This document shows positions 1 to 7,040 of a DNA stretch of 7,057 bases, piece after piece. Every line of letters begins with the position of its first letter. Position 1 is the stretch's first letter. The DNA lies in contig CAKARD010000069.1 in NCBI GenBank assembly GCA_916720425.1, positions 1 to 7,057 of the forward strand. Direction: 5' to 3'. This DNA comes from an uncultured Kingella sp. Lineage in GTDB: Bacteria > Pseudomonadota > Gammaproteobacteria > Burkholderiales > Neisseriaceae. The notes below the pieces were generated by a model. The model saw only the letters and a list, made by a program, of their open reading frames with translations, ran no database searches and had not been told where the DNA came from. The translations under genes and the position numbers were made by a program.

Positions 1-19
1 ACAACACAAGGACAGGTAT

Positions 20-1018
20 ATGAAAATACTGTTTATTGCTGACCCTATGCACGGTTTTAAAACCTACAAAGATACCACTTATGCCATGATGCGTGAGGCG
101 GCAAAACGTGGGCATAAGTTGTTTCATACTCAACACAATCAATTAAATGTACAAGACAATAGAGTTTATGCCCAAGCCATCCCATTTCAGTTTATTGGTG
201 CAAAACATGAACACGATCATGAATGGTATCAAGCAGGTAGCCAAGCAGCTCATGTTGTATTGAGCAAATTTGATGCGGTGATTATGCGTACCGATCCGCC
301 GTTTGATTTGCAATATTTATACGCCACACAACTGCTAACACTGGCAGAACAACAAGGCGCAAAAGTGTATAACAGCGGCCAAGCCATGCGCGACTTTAAC
401 GAAAAACTGGCTATTTTGCAGTTTAATGAATTTATTGCGCCTACTTTGGTTACGACGCACGCAATGCAAGTACGTGAATTTTTATCGCAACATCAAGATA
501 TTATTGTTAAACCCTTAGATGGTATGGGTGGCATGGGTATTTTTCGTTTGCGTCAAGATGATCCCAATATTGGCAGTATTTTAGAAACATTGATGCGCTT
601 GGACACACGCACCATTATGGCACAACGTTATATCCCCGAAATTGTACAAGGTGATAAGCGAATTTTGATTATTAATGGTGAAGTGATTCCTTTTGCTTTG
701 GCGCGTATTCCGCAACAAGGGGAAACACGTGGTAATTTGGCTGCTGGCGGTCGTGGTGTGGCGCAAACATTGTCAGAACGTGATTTGCAGATTGCTCAAA
801 CCCTTGCACCAAAATTAAAGGCAAAAGGGATTTTGTTGGCCGGTTTAGATGTGATTGGTGATTATCTTACCGAAGTTAATGTCACCAGTCCAACAGGTTT
901 TCAAGAAATTATGAAGCAAAAAAATCATGATGTCGCTGCCGTGTTTATTGATGCAGTGGAACAAAACAGCCAGTCGCAACAAAATGATAAACCATGTAAA
1001 AAACACGCACGGAGTTAA
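20..1018 (+). CDS. gshB: Glutathione synthetase (ATP-grasp)
   Basis: This enzyme joins gamma-glutamylcysteine and glycine using ATP, the second step of glutathione synthesis, in the cytosol. The N-terminal substrate domain opens with MKILFIADPM and carries RTDPPFD at residues 90-96. The ATP-grasp part follows: NEK at 127-129, KPLDGMGG at 164-171 (lysine plus glycine-rich loop), GDKR at 211-214, the segment RIPQQGETRGNLAAGG at 229-244, and the metal/ATP-binding EVNVTSPTG from 285. All the hallmark motifs are intact. The start is supported by AAGGA at 8-12, seven bases upstream, and by the family N-terminus. At 332 residues it is slightly longer than the usual 315-318. The extra length is a polar, basic tail from about residue 315, rich in Gln, Ser and Lys, that also encodes the thyA ribosome binding site. 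It is probably co-transcribed with thyA. Its promoter lies outside the window. Confidence 0.97.
   Translation: MKILFIADPMHGFKTYKDTTYAMMREAAKRGHKLFHTQHNQLNVQDNRVYAQAIPFQFIGAKHEHDHEWYQAGSQAAHVVLSKFDAVIMRTDPPFDLQYLYATQLLTLAEQQGAKVYNSGQAMRDFNEKLAILQFNEFIAPTLVTTHAMQVREFLSQHQDIIVKPLDGMGGMGIFRLRQDDPNIGSILETLMRLDTRTIMAQRYIPEIVQGDKRILIINGEVIPFALARIPQQGETRGNLAAGGRGVAQTLSERDLQIAQTLAPKLKAKGILLAGLDVIGDYLTEVNVTSPTGFQEIMKQKNHDVAAVFIDAVEQNSQSQQNDKPCKKHARS
1011..1014 (+). promoter_or_regulatory. thyA ribosome binding site inside gshB end
   Basis: GGAG sits five bases before the thyA ATG at 1020 and lies within the last sense codons of gshB. The gshB stop (1016-1018) and the thyA start are one base apart (TAATATG). 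This geometry fixes the thyA start and suggests that ribosomes ending gshB can reinitiate on thyA. Confidence 0.75.
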
Positions 1019-1019
1019 T

Positions 1020-1814
1020 ATGCAACAATATTTAGATTTGATGCGCCATGTGTTAGAGCACGGGACAGATAAAGAAGATCGCACAGGAACAGGTACGCGT
1101 TCGGTGTTTGGATATCAAATGCGCTTTGATTTGTCGCAGGGATTTCCTTTATTGACGACAAAACAATTGCATTTGCGTTCAATTATTCATGAATTATTAT
1201 GGTTTTTGCGTGGCGATACCAATATTGCTTATCTCAAAGAAAATAAAGTTTCTATTTGGGACGAATGGGCAGATGAAAACGGTGAATTGGGACCTGTTTA
1301 TGGTAAACAATGGCGTTCATGGCAAGCTCCCGATGGCAAAAGTATTGATCAAATAGCACAAATTATTGATCAAATTCAGCGCAATCCCGATAGCCGTCGT
1401 TTAGTGGTATCGGCGTGGAATCCTGCTGACATAGATGATATGGCTTTGCCACCGTGTCATGCTCTATTTCAGTTTTATGTTGCCAATGGAAGCTTATCTT
1501 GCCAGTTGTATCAGCGTAGTGCCGATATTTTTTTAGGTGTGCCGTTTAATATTGCCAGTTATGCTTTATTAACCATGATGATGGCGCAAGTGTGTAATTT
1601 GCAAGTGGGTGAATTTATTCATACGTTGGGTGATGCGCATTTATATCGCAATCATTTGCCTCAAGCACAATTGCAGTTAACACGCGAACCACGCACATTA
1701 GCGCAAATGAAGATTAATCCAGCGGTACATGATTTATTTTCGTTTACGTTTAATGATTTTGAATTAGTGGGTTACAATCCTCAACCGCATATTAAAGCAC
1801 AAGTGGCGGTATGA
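1020..1814 (+). CDS. thyA: Thymidylate synthase
   Basis: This cytosolic enzyme methylates dUMP to dTMP using 5,10-methylenetetrahydrofolate and releases dihydrofolate. The protein is 264 residues, exactly the E. coli ThyA length, and aligns with it without obvious gaps. The expected active-site residues are all present: R21 in DRTGTGT, the S125-R126-R127 phosphate-binding run, the nucleophile C146 in LPPCHALFQF, R166 in QLYQRSAD, D169, N177 in PFNIASYA, and H207/Y209 in GDAHLY. The reading frame is open upstream to about 927. However, that would overlap gshB by some 90 bases and add 31 residues absent from the family, while ATG 1020 has GGAG five bases upstream. It is the second gene of a gshB-thyA unit and is followed by a terminator. 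No dihydrofolate reductase gene lies beside it here. Confidence 0.98.
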   Translation: MQQYLDLMRHVLEHGTDKEDRTGTGTRSVFGYQMRFDLSQGFPLLTTKQLHLRSIIHELLWFLRGDTNIAYLKENKVSIWDEWADENGELGPVYGKQWRSWQAPDGKSIDQIAQIIDQIQRNPDSRRLVVSAWNPADIDDMALPPCHALFQFYVANGSLSCQLYQRSADIFLGVPFNIASYALLTMMMAQVCNLQVGEFIHTLGDAHLYRNHLPQAQLQLTREPRTLAQMKINPAVHDLFSFTFNDFELVGYNPQPHIKAQVAV

Positions 1815-1861
1815 CTCTAATCTAGCGTGTCATATTTTTGCTTACTGTTAAAAATATTCCA

Positions 1862-1890
1862 CCGTTCAAGTTTATCTTGAGCGGTTTTTT
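1862..1890 (+). terminator. Intrinsic terminator after thyA
   Basis: A nine-base-pair stem (1862-1870 with 1876-1884, one G-T pair) closes a five-base loop and is followed at once by six T residues at 1885-1890. A1861 and T1885 could extend the stem by one pair. It lies 48 bases past the thyA stop and 40 bases before the next start, so it should end the gshB-thyA transcript and separate it from the reductase gene. Confidence 0.88.
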
Positions 1891-1916
1891 GTTAAAATTC
1901 ATTCTATTTTTTAAAT
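1889..1916 (+). promoter_or_regulatory. Possible promoter for the reductase gene
   Basis: TTGTTA (1889-1894) and TTAAAT (1911-1916) are separated by 16 bases, and each matches four of six sigma-70 consensus positions. A promoter is expected here because a terminator lies just upstream. The region is AT-rich, so such matches arise easily by chance. An alternative -10 is TAAAAT at 1893-1898, which lacks a good -35. Confidence 0.25.
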
Positions 1917-1930
1917 GATAACAAATCCCT

Positions 1931-2935
1931 ATGTCTCAAATTATAGTACAACCCACCCAAACAGCGTTTGATGCGCGTTCAGATGAAACCATTTTAGCAG
2001 CAGCCATTCGGCATGGCATTAATCTTCCTCATTCTTGCCAAAGTGGCGTGTGTGGTACCTGTGTTGCCACCGTTCTATCTGGTTCGGTGCAAACAGCGGG
2101 GGAATATGATGATTATGTGTTAAACCAAGAACAAATTGATATGGGCATGGTGCTGATATGCTGTTGCCAAGCCAATGAAGACGTGGTTTTAGATATGCCC
2201 ACGTATGCGGGTGCACAAGCCTTGAGTATACGTACTCTGCCTGCTCGTGTCAGTTCAGTAGAAATTCGTGATAATATTGCTATTTTAACGGTTGCTTTGC
2301 CTAAATCGCCTCCTTTTGTGTTTTATGCAGGGCAATATATGGAAATTTTGCTCAAAGAAGGCGGACGCAGTTATTCCATTGCTAATGCACCACATCAAGC
2401 AGGCAGTTTGGTCTTTCATGTACGTTTGCATGAAGGGGGATTGTTTTCGCCACAGCTGTTTGATGGGCGTTTAAAAGCAGGTTCAATTATCCGTTTGCGT
2501 GGACCATTGGGTTCATTTTATTTGAATGAAAACAGTCATAAAGATTTAATTTTATTGGCAACGGGTACTGGGTTGGCACCCATTAAAGCGATTTTACAGC
2601 ATTTAGCGCATGATCAAAGTGATCGCCATGTACACATTTATTATGGCGCACGTACCGCGCAAGATTTATATGATGAGGCGGATTTGGTCGCATTATTAGC
2701 ACAGTTACCAAACGCACGTTATACACCTGTTTTGTCGCGTGCTGATGATGCATGGCAAGGTGCACGTGGTTATATCACCGAACACGTTTTGCGTGATTTT
2801 ACTGATTTGTCGCTCTATGAAGTTTATGCGTGTGGTTCACCTGATATGATACGTGAGAGCAAACAAGCTTTAGTATCCCAAATACACCTGCCAGAAAAGG
2901 CTTTTTATAGTGATGCATTTAGTGCCCATGTATGA
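1931..2935 (+). CDS. 2Fe-2S/FAD/NAD(P)H oxidoreductase, glucoseen-reductase-like
   Basis: A three-domain electron-transfer protein of 334 residues. A plant-type ferredoxin domain (about 1-92) has C36-x4-C41-x2-C44 in SCQSGVCGTC, with the fourth ligand in LICCCQ, most likely C77. An FAD domain follows, with RSYS at 146-149 and the GPLGSFYL segment from 191. An NAD(P)H domain follows with ATGTGLAPIKA at 210-220, YYGAR at 237-241, YACGSPDM at 299-306 and the terminal FYSDAF. It should pass electrons from NAD(P)H through FAD to the iron-sulfur cluster and on to an acceptor. Relatives are often named CDP-6-deoxy-delta-3,4-glucoseen reductase, but no deoxysugar genes are present. Oxygenase reductases share the layout, and no oxygenase is adjacent, so the substrate is unknown. 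ATG 1931 is the first possible ATG (stop at 1919-1921 in frame) but has no clear Shine-Dalgarno. It is probably co-transcribed with sotB. Confidence 0.9.
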   Translation: MSQIIVQPTQTAFDARSDETILAAAIRHGINLPHSCQSGVCGTCVATVLSGSVQTAGEYDDYVLNQEQIDMGMVLICCCQANEDVVLDMPTYAGAQALSIRTLPARVSSVEIRDNIAILTVALPKSPPFVFYAGQYMEILLKEGGRSYSIANAPHQAGSLVFHVRLHEGGLFSPQLFDGRLKAGSIIRLRGPLGSFYLNENSHKDLILLATGTGLAPIKAILQHLAHDQSDRHVHIYYGARTAQDLYDEADLVALLAQLPNARYTPVLSRADDAWQGARGYITEHVLRDFTDLSLYEVYACGSPDMIRESKQALVSQIHLPEKAFYSDAFSAHV

Positions 2936-2962
2936 ATAATTGAATAGGAAGATAAAAATAAA

Positions 2963-4138
2963 ATGATGAGCCAAGAAGAAAAGATTGCTTATGCTCGTGT
3001 CTTGTGTTTTGCCGTTGCGGCTTTTGTATTTAATACCACAGAGTTTATCCCTGTGGCTTTATTGTCTGATATTGGACGAAGCTTTTCTTTGCCTGTTTCG
3101 CAAGTTGGGTTAATGATTACGATTTATGCATGGATGGTTACATTGATGTCATTACCATTAATGCTCATTACCGCGAAATGGGAGCGTAAGCGGTTATTGT
3201 GCGGGTTATTTGTGATTTTTATTGTTGGGCATGCTTTTTCGTTATTTGCGTGGAGTTTCGAAGTATTACTGGCTTCGCGTGTGGTAATTGCTTTGGCGCA
3301 TGCAACGTTTTGGGCGATTACTTCTTCATTGGTTATGCGGGTTGCGCCTAAGGGAAAAAGCACACAAGCATTGGGTTTAATGTCTATGGGCAGCGCGATG
3401 GCAACCGTATTGGGTTTGCCTTTGGGACGCATGATAGGTCAATGGTTGGGTTGGCGCATTACCTTTGGTTTAATTGGCGCATTGGCATTGTTGGTCATGA
3501 TATTAATGATAAAATGGCTACCTCAGTTACCAAGCAGTAAAGCTGGTGATTTAAAATCTGTGCCGTTATTATTGAAACGCCCATTGTTATTAAATGTATT
3601 TGGTTTTACAGCATTAATGATTACGGCTCATTTTACTGCATACAGTTATGTAGAACCATATGTAGTCAATATTACTCATATGAGTGCAGGCATGGCGACC
3701 AGCGTATTATTGGTGTTTGGGGCATCAGGTTTGGTAGCAAGCAGTTTGTTTGGGCGATATTTTAATCAACGCCAGATGGTGTTTTTGTTGTCATCGGCGG
3801 GTATCTTATTATTGGGATTAATATTATTGCAACCACTAGGATACAGTCAAACTGCCATGTTTGGTTTAATTTTTGTTTGGGGTGTAGGAATTGCGAGTTT
3901 GAGTCTAAGTTTAGTAGCGCGTGTACTTAATCTTGCACCCGATGCTACCGATGTTGCCACAGCGATTTATTCGGGAATTTACAATATTGGCATTGGCAGT
4001 GGAGCATTATTAGGCGGTGTGGTCAGCGATAAAATTGGGTTATTTGCCATTGGTTGGATAGGGGGAGTGTTAGCATTTTTGGGTTTGGTGATGTTTGTGT
4101 GGGTAAATAAACATTTTGCATCAACAAATACCGTATAA
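2963..4138 (+). CDS. sotB: Sugar efflux transporter, MFS (SotB/YdeA-like)
   Basis: An inner-membrane major facilitator of 391 residues, close to the 396 of E. coli SotB, which exports arabinose, IPTG and related sugars. About twelve hydrophobic segments can be read, roughly at 11-33, 48-70, 78-96, 101-123, 135-158, 164-185, 211-232, 244-264, 271-290, 297-319, 333-354 and 359-382. A polar central loop spans about 186-208. Family marks include FNTTEFIPV near residue 23, the basic loop AKWERKRLL between segments 2 and 3 (a degenerate motif A), LGLPLGR at 150-156, AYSYVEP at 226-232 and LAPDATDVA at 324-332. The start follows AGGA at 2946-2949 with a longish 13-base spacer, and an in-frame stop at 2945-2947 rules out earlier starts. 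It lies 27 bases after the reductase with no terminator between. The true substrate is unproven: amino-acid or drug export is possible in related MFS proteins. Confidence 0.9.
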   Translation: MMSQEEKIAYARVLCFAVAAFVFNTTEFIPVALLSDIGRSFSLPVSQVGLMITIYAWMVTLMSLPLMLITAKWERKRLLCGLFVIFIVGHAFSLFAWSFEVLLASRVVIALAHATFWAITSSLVMRVAPKGKSTQALGLMSMGSAMATVLGLPLGRMIGQWLGWRITFGLIGALALLVMILMIKWLPQLPSSKAGDLKSVPLLLKRPLLLNVFGFTALMITAHFTAYSYVEPYVVNITHMSAGMATSVLLVFGASGLVASSLFGRYFNQRQMVFLLSSAGILLLGLILLQPLGYSQTAMFGLIFVWGVGIASLSLSLVARVLNLAPDATDVATAIYSGIYNIGIGSGALLGGVVSDKIGLFAIGWIGGVLAFLGLVMFVWVNKHFASTNTV

Positions 4139-4168
4139 TTTAACCCATTGTTTTGCCGTTAACACGCG

Positions 4169-4196
4169 TTCACAATCAAAAATGCTCATTTATAGT
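4169..4196 (+). promoter_or_regulatory. Possible tldD promoter
   Basis: TTCACA (4169-4174) and TATAGT (4191-4196) each match five of six sigma-70 consensus positions and are 16 bases apart, the best promoter-like pair I saw in the window. Transcription would begin near 4202-4204, leaving only a few bases before the tldD ATG at 4207. Either the message is almost leaderless or the match is fortuitous and tldD is read through from sotB. Confidence 0.4.
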
Positions 4197-4206
4197 AAAA
4201 GTATTT

Positions 4207-5655
4207 ATGGAACAAAATATTATTCAAACAGTATCACAAGAATTATTAGCACAACATCATCTGTCAGAACAGTCCTTACAACAATCTCTGGCGTTGATAG
4301 GTGCGCACCATGTGGATTATGCGGATATTTATTGCCAACGAACTGCATTTGAAAGCTGGCATTTAGATGAAGGCATGGTTAAATCAGGTAGTTTTCAGAT
4401 AGAACAGGGCGTAGGTGTTCGCGCTGTGTCAGGTGAGAAAACCGCATTTGCTTATGCCGATAGCTTGTCGGATAACGCGATACAACAAGCTGCTCAAGCG
4501 GTGCGGATGATTGGCGCAAGCGGTAATGTTCTCCCTGTTTGCCTATCACAATCGTATACCAGATCCAAAGTGGTTCACAACCTTGCTAATCCTATTGATA
4601 GCTTGGATTCGGCAGCCAAAGTTGCCTTGTTGCAAAAAGTAGAACATATGGCGCGCGCTGCCGATCCACGTGTTGTGCAAGTGATGGCAGGTTTAACATG
4701 TGAACATGATTTAATTTATATTGCCCGTTTAGATGGTAAACATGCTGCTGATATTCGTCCTCTGATACGTTTGTCACTGACCGTAATTGCCAAACAAGGT
4801 GATCGGCGTGAGCAAGGCAGTGCTGGCGGTGGTGGGCGTTTTGATTTAGCGTATTTTTCTGATGAAAAATTGCAAGAATATGTTCAACATGCGGTTAAAC
4901 AAGCATTAATCAATTTAGAAGCACGTCCTGCACCTGCTGGTGTGATGACCGTGGTATTGGGCAATGGTTGGCCAGGTGTTTTGCTACATGAAGCGGTGGG
5001 ACATGGTTTGGAAGGCGATTTTAACCGTAAACAAACCAGTTTATTTTCGGGCAAAATTGGACAGCGTGTGGCAGCTAAAGGCGTTACCGTAATCGATCAA
5101 GGTGATATTGCCCATAGACGCGGTTCGCTTAATATTGATGATGAAGGCAATCCAACAGGACGCACAGTGCTGATTGAAGATGGTATCTTAACAGGTTATA
5201 TGCAAGATGAGACCAATGCGCGTTTGATGGGTGTGGCAGTAACAGGGAATGGACGGCGAGAAAATTACGCTTCAGTACCCATGCCACGTATGACCAATAC
5301 TTTTATGGAAAATGGTACGCATACACCCGAAGAAATCATTGCCAGCGTGGATAAAGGCATTTATGCCATCAATTTTGGTGGGGGACAAGTGGATATTACC
5401 AGCGGTAAATTTGTGTTTAGTGCCTCCGAAGCTTGGTGGATAGAAAACGGAAAATTGCAATATCCCGTTAAGGGCGCAACCATTATTGGCAGTGGTTCAG
5501 AAGTACTCAAACATGTTTCCATGATAGGCAATGACACAGCCTTAGATACAGGTGTGGGCGTGTGTGGTAAAGAAGGGCAAAGTGTTCCTGTTGGTGTAGG
5601 GCAACCAACCTTACGTATAGATTCAGGATTAACAGTAGGTGGCAGTCAGGTTTAA
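4207..5655 (+). CDS. tldD: Metalloprotease TldD
   Basis: TldD pairs with TldE/PmbA to form a cytosolic zinc protease that cuts unfolded peptides. In E. coli it matures microcin B17 and degrades the CcdA antitoxin. From ATG 4207 the protein has 482 residues, matching the E. coli length of 481. The zinc site HEAVGH is at 261-266 within LLHEAVGHGLEGDF, with GVCGKEGQS at 451-459 supplying the likely third ligand C453. Other family blocks are QGVGVRAVSGEKTAFAYAD from about 67, SAGGGGRFD near 205, TGNGRRENYA from 346, MPRMTNTFM from 359, GGGQVDITSGKFVFS from 391 and KGATIIGSG from 422. The frame is open back to a TTG at 4153, but that adds 18 residues the family lacks. Only a weak AAAAG (4197-4201) precedes ATG 4207. 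The partner gene tldE is not in the window, which is common since the two are often unlinked. Confidence 0.96.
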   Translation: MEQNIIQTVSQELLAQHHLSEQSLQQSLALIGAHHVDYADIYCQRTAFESWHLDEGMVKSGSFQIEQGVGVRAVSGEKTAFAYADSLSDNAIQQAAQAVRMIGASGNVLPVCLSQSYTRSKVVHNLANPIDSLDSAAKVALLQKVEHMARAADPRVVQVMAGLTCEHDLIYIARLDGKHAADIRPLIRLSLTVIAKQGDRREQGSAGGGGRFDLAYFSDEKLQEYVQHAVKQALINLEARPAPAGVMTVVLGNGWPGVLLHEAVGHGLEGDFNRKQTSLFSGKIGQRVAAKGVTVIDQGDIAHRRGSLNIDDEGNPTGRTVLIEDGILTGYMQDETNARLMGVAVTGNGRRENYASVPMPRMTNTFMENGTHTPEEIIASVDKGIYAINFGGGQVDITSGKFVFSASEAWWIENGKLQYPVKGATIIGSGSEVLKHVSMIGNDTALDTGVGVCGKEGQSVPVGVGQPTLRIDSGLTVGGSQV

Positions 5656-5738
5656 TGCAGTTAAGAAATCTGTTATATTACGTCTTATGGTTTTAGCATA
5701 ATCCAAACATTCTTTTTATTTAATTAAAGGTCACAAAC
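5656..5738 (+). promoter_or_regulatory. tldD-purA gap, possible purA promoter
   Basis: These 83 bases are AT-rich and hold no convincing hairpin terminator. Two -10-like hexamers, TATATT (5675-5680) and CATAAT (5697-5702), each match five of six consensus positions, but neither has a good -35 at proper spacing. AAAGG at 5726-5730 is the purA ribosome binding site, eight bases before the ATG. I see no clear PurR-type palindrome. purA may have its own promoter here or be read from tldD. Confidence 0.3.
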
Positions 5739-7040
5739 ATGACAAAAAATGTAGTCGTTATCGGCGCACAATGGGGTGATGAAGGTAAAGGCAAAATTGT
5801 AGATTGGCTGGCAGAACAAGCTACAGGAGTCGTACGTTTTCAAGGTGGGCATAATGCAGGGCATACGTTAGTCGTTAATGGCAAAAAAACCATTTTACGC
5901 TTAATTCCCAGTGGAATTTTGCATGAAAAACTGGATTGTTTTATTGGTTCGGGTGTCGTAGTTTCTCCTGAGGCCTTGCTAGGTGAAATAGATGAGTTAG
6001 AAGCCGCTGGCGTAAAAAATGTGGCGGGACGTATTAAAATTGCAGCAACAGTAACTTTAATTTTGCCCTATCACATTGCCTTAGACCAAGCGCGTGAGTT
6101 GTCTCGTGGCGCAGGAAAAATTGGCACAACAGGACGTGGCATCGGCTTGGCTTACGAAGATAAAGTTGCACGCCGTGCTGTACGCATGGGTGATTTATTT
6201 GATATGCAAATCGTAGCAGAAAAAATCCGTGCTAATTTAGCCCTATATAACGTACAATTAGAACATTTACACGGTGTCGCACCGCTTAGTTTTGATGACG
6301 TAATGGCTAAAATTAGTGCCGCGCGTGAACGCATTTTGCCCATGATTGCAGATGTACCTTATTTGCTCTATACCAAACACCAAAAGGGTGAACGTTTATT
6401 ATTTGAAGGAGCGCAAGGCACTTTGTTGGATATTGATTATGGTACCTATCCTTTTGTAACTTCATCTAATTGTATTGCAGGTGCAGCATCATCAGGTGCA
6501 GGCGTGCCGCCACACATGCTCAATTATGTTTTAGGGATTGTTAAAGCCTATACCACGCGTGTGGGTAGTGGCCCTTTTCCAACGGAATTATTTGATGATG
6601 TGGGTGCGGGTTTGGCAGAACGTGGCAATGAATTTGGTTCGGTAACGGGCCGTCCACGCCGTTGTGGTTGGTTTGATGCAGCCGCACTCAAGCGTTCCAT
6701 TCAAATCAATGGCATAACAGGCATGTGCATTACCAAATTAGATGTCATGGATGGCATGGACGAAATTAAAATTTGTGTGGGATACACCTTGCCCGATGGT
6801 TCTACCATTGATATTCTGCCTTTTGGTGCGGAAAAGGTGGCACAATGTACACCCATTTATGAAACCGTGTCAGGTTGGACGGAAAGTACTTTTGGTATAA
6901 AATCATTTGAACAGTTGCCTGAAAATGCTAAACATTATTTGCGCCGTATAGAAGCCATTTGTGGTGCGCCTATTGCAATTGTTTCTACAGGTCCAGATCG
7001 TGAAGAAACCATTTTGTTACAACATCCATTTGAATCATAA
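5739..7040 (+). CDS. purA: Adenylosuccinate synthetase
   Basis: This enzyme catalyses the first committed step from IMP to AMP, joining IMP and aspartate with GTP to give adenylosuccinate in the cytosol. At 433 residues it is one longer than E. coli PurA. The N-terminal GAQWGDEGKGK at 9-19 holds the catalytic D14 and the phosphate-binding loop with K17. GHNAGH at 37-42 places the catalytic H42. TTGRGIG at 130-136 and R145/R146 bind IMP. EGAQGTLLDIDYG from 223, TTRVGSGPFPTE at 272-283, GSVTGRPRRCGWFD at 300-313 (aspartate and IMP loop), TKLDVMDG at 332-339 and STGPDREET at 416-424 (guanine binding) follow in the normal order. AAAGG at 5726-5730 supports ATG 5739. The gene is complete. Only 17 bases follow the stop, too few to judge whether a terminator or another operon member comes next. 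Confidence 0.98.
   Translation: MTKNVVVIGAQWGDEGKGKIVDWLAEQATGVVRFQGGHNAGHTLVVNGKKTILRLIPSGILHEKLDCFIGSGVVVSPEALLGEIDELEAAGVKNVAGRIKIAATVTLILPYHIALDQARELSRGAGKIGTTGRGIGLAYEDKVARRAVRMGDLFDMQIVAEKIRANLALYNVQLEHLHGVAPLSFDDVMAKISAARERILPMIADVPYLLYTKHQKGERLLFEGAQGTLLDIDYGTYPFVTSSNCIAGAASSGAGVPPHMLNYVLGIVKAYTTRVGSGPFPTELFDDVGAGLAERGNEFGSVTGRPRRCGWFDAAALKRSIQINGITGMCITKLDVMDGMDEIKICVGYTLPDGSTIDILPFGAEKVAQCTPIYETVSGWTESTFGIKSFEQLPENAKHYLRRIEAICGAPIAIVSTGPDREETILLQHPFES

Noticed and set aside
927..1019. An extended thyA start overlapping gshB by about 90 bases
   Set aside because: It would add 31 residues that ThyA proteins lack. ATG 1020 has a well-placed GGAG and gives the exact family length.
1861..1884. 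Terminator stem considered as a paired uptake-sequence hairpin, as found in Neisseria
   Set aside because: The stem sequence does not match any dialect I recall and occurs nowhere else in the window, so it is annotated only as a terminator.
3124..3432. A 102-codon antisense open frame inside sotB
   Set aside because: The sense strand clearly encodes conserved transporter sequence, and the antisense frame looks like a by-product of its codon use.
4153..4206. TTG start giving tldD an 18-residue N-terminal extension
   Set aside because: TldD proteins begin at the position of ATG 4207, the length from there matches E. coli, and the extension would lie across the putative promoter.
4116..4352. 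A 78-codon open frame spanning the sotB-tldD junction
   Set aside because: It overlaps both genes in another frame, its translation has no recognisable features, and no ribosome binding site precedes it.
5661..5687. TAAGA/TCTTA inverted repeat between tldD and purA as a terminator or riboswitch stem
   Set aside because: Only five base pairs with a long loop and no T-run, too weak to support.
6912..6923. Resemblance to a Neisseriaceae uptake sequence (ends in TTGCCTGAA)
   Set aside because: It matches only nine of twelve bases of the Simonsiella-type dialect as I remember it, lies within purA coding for LPEN, and is not repeated elsewhere in the window.
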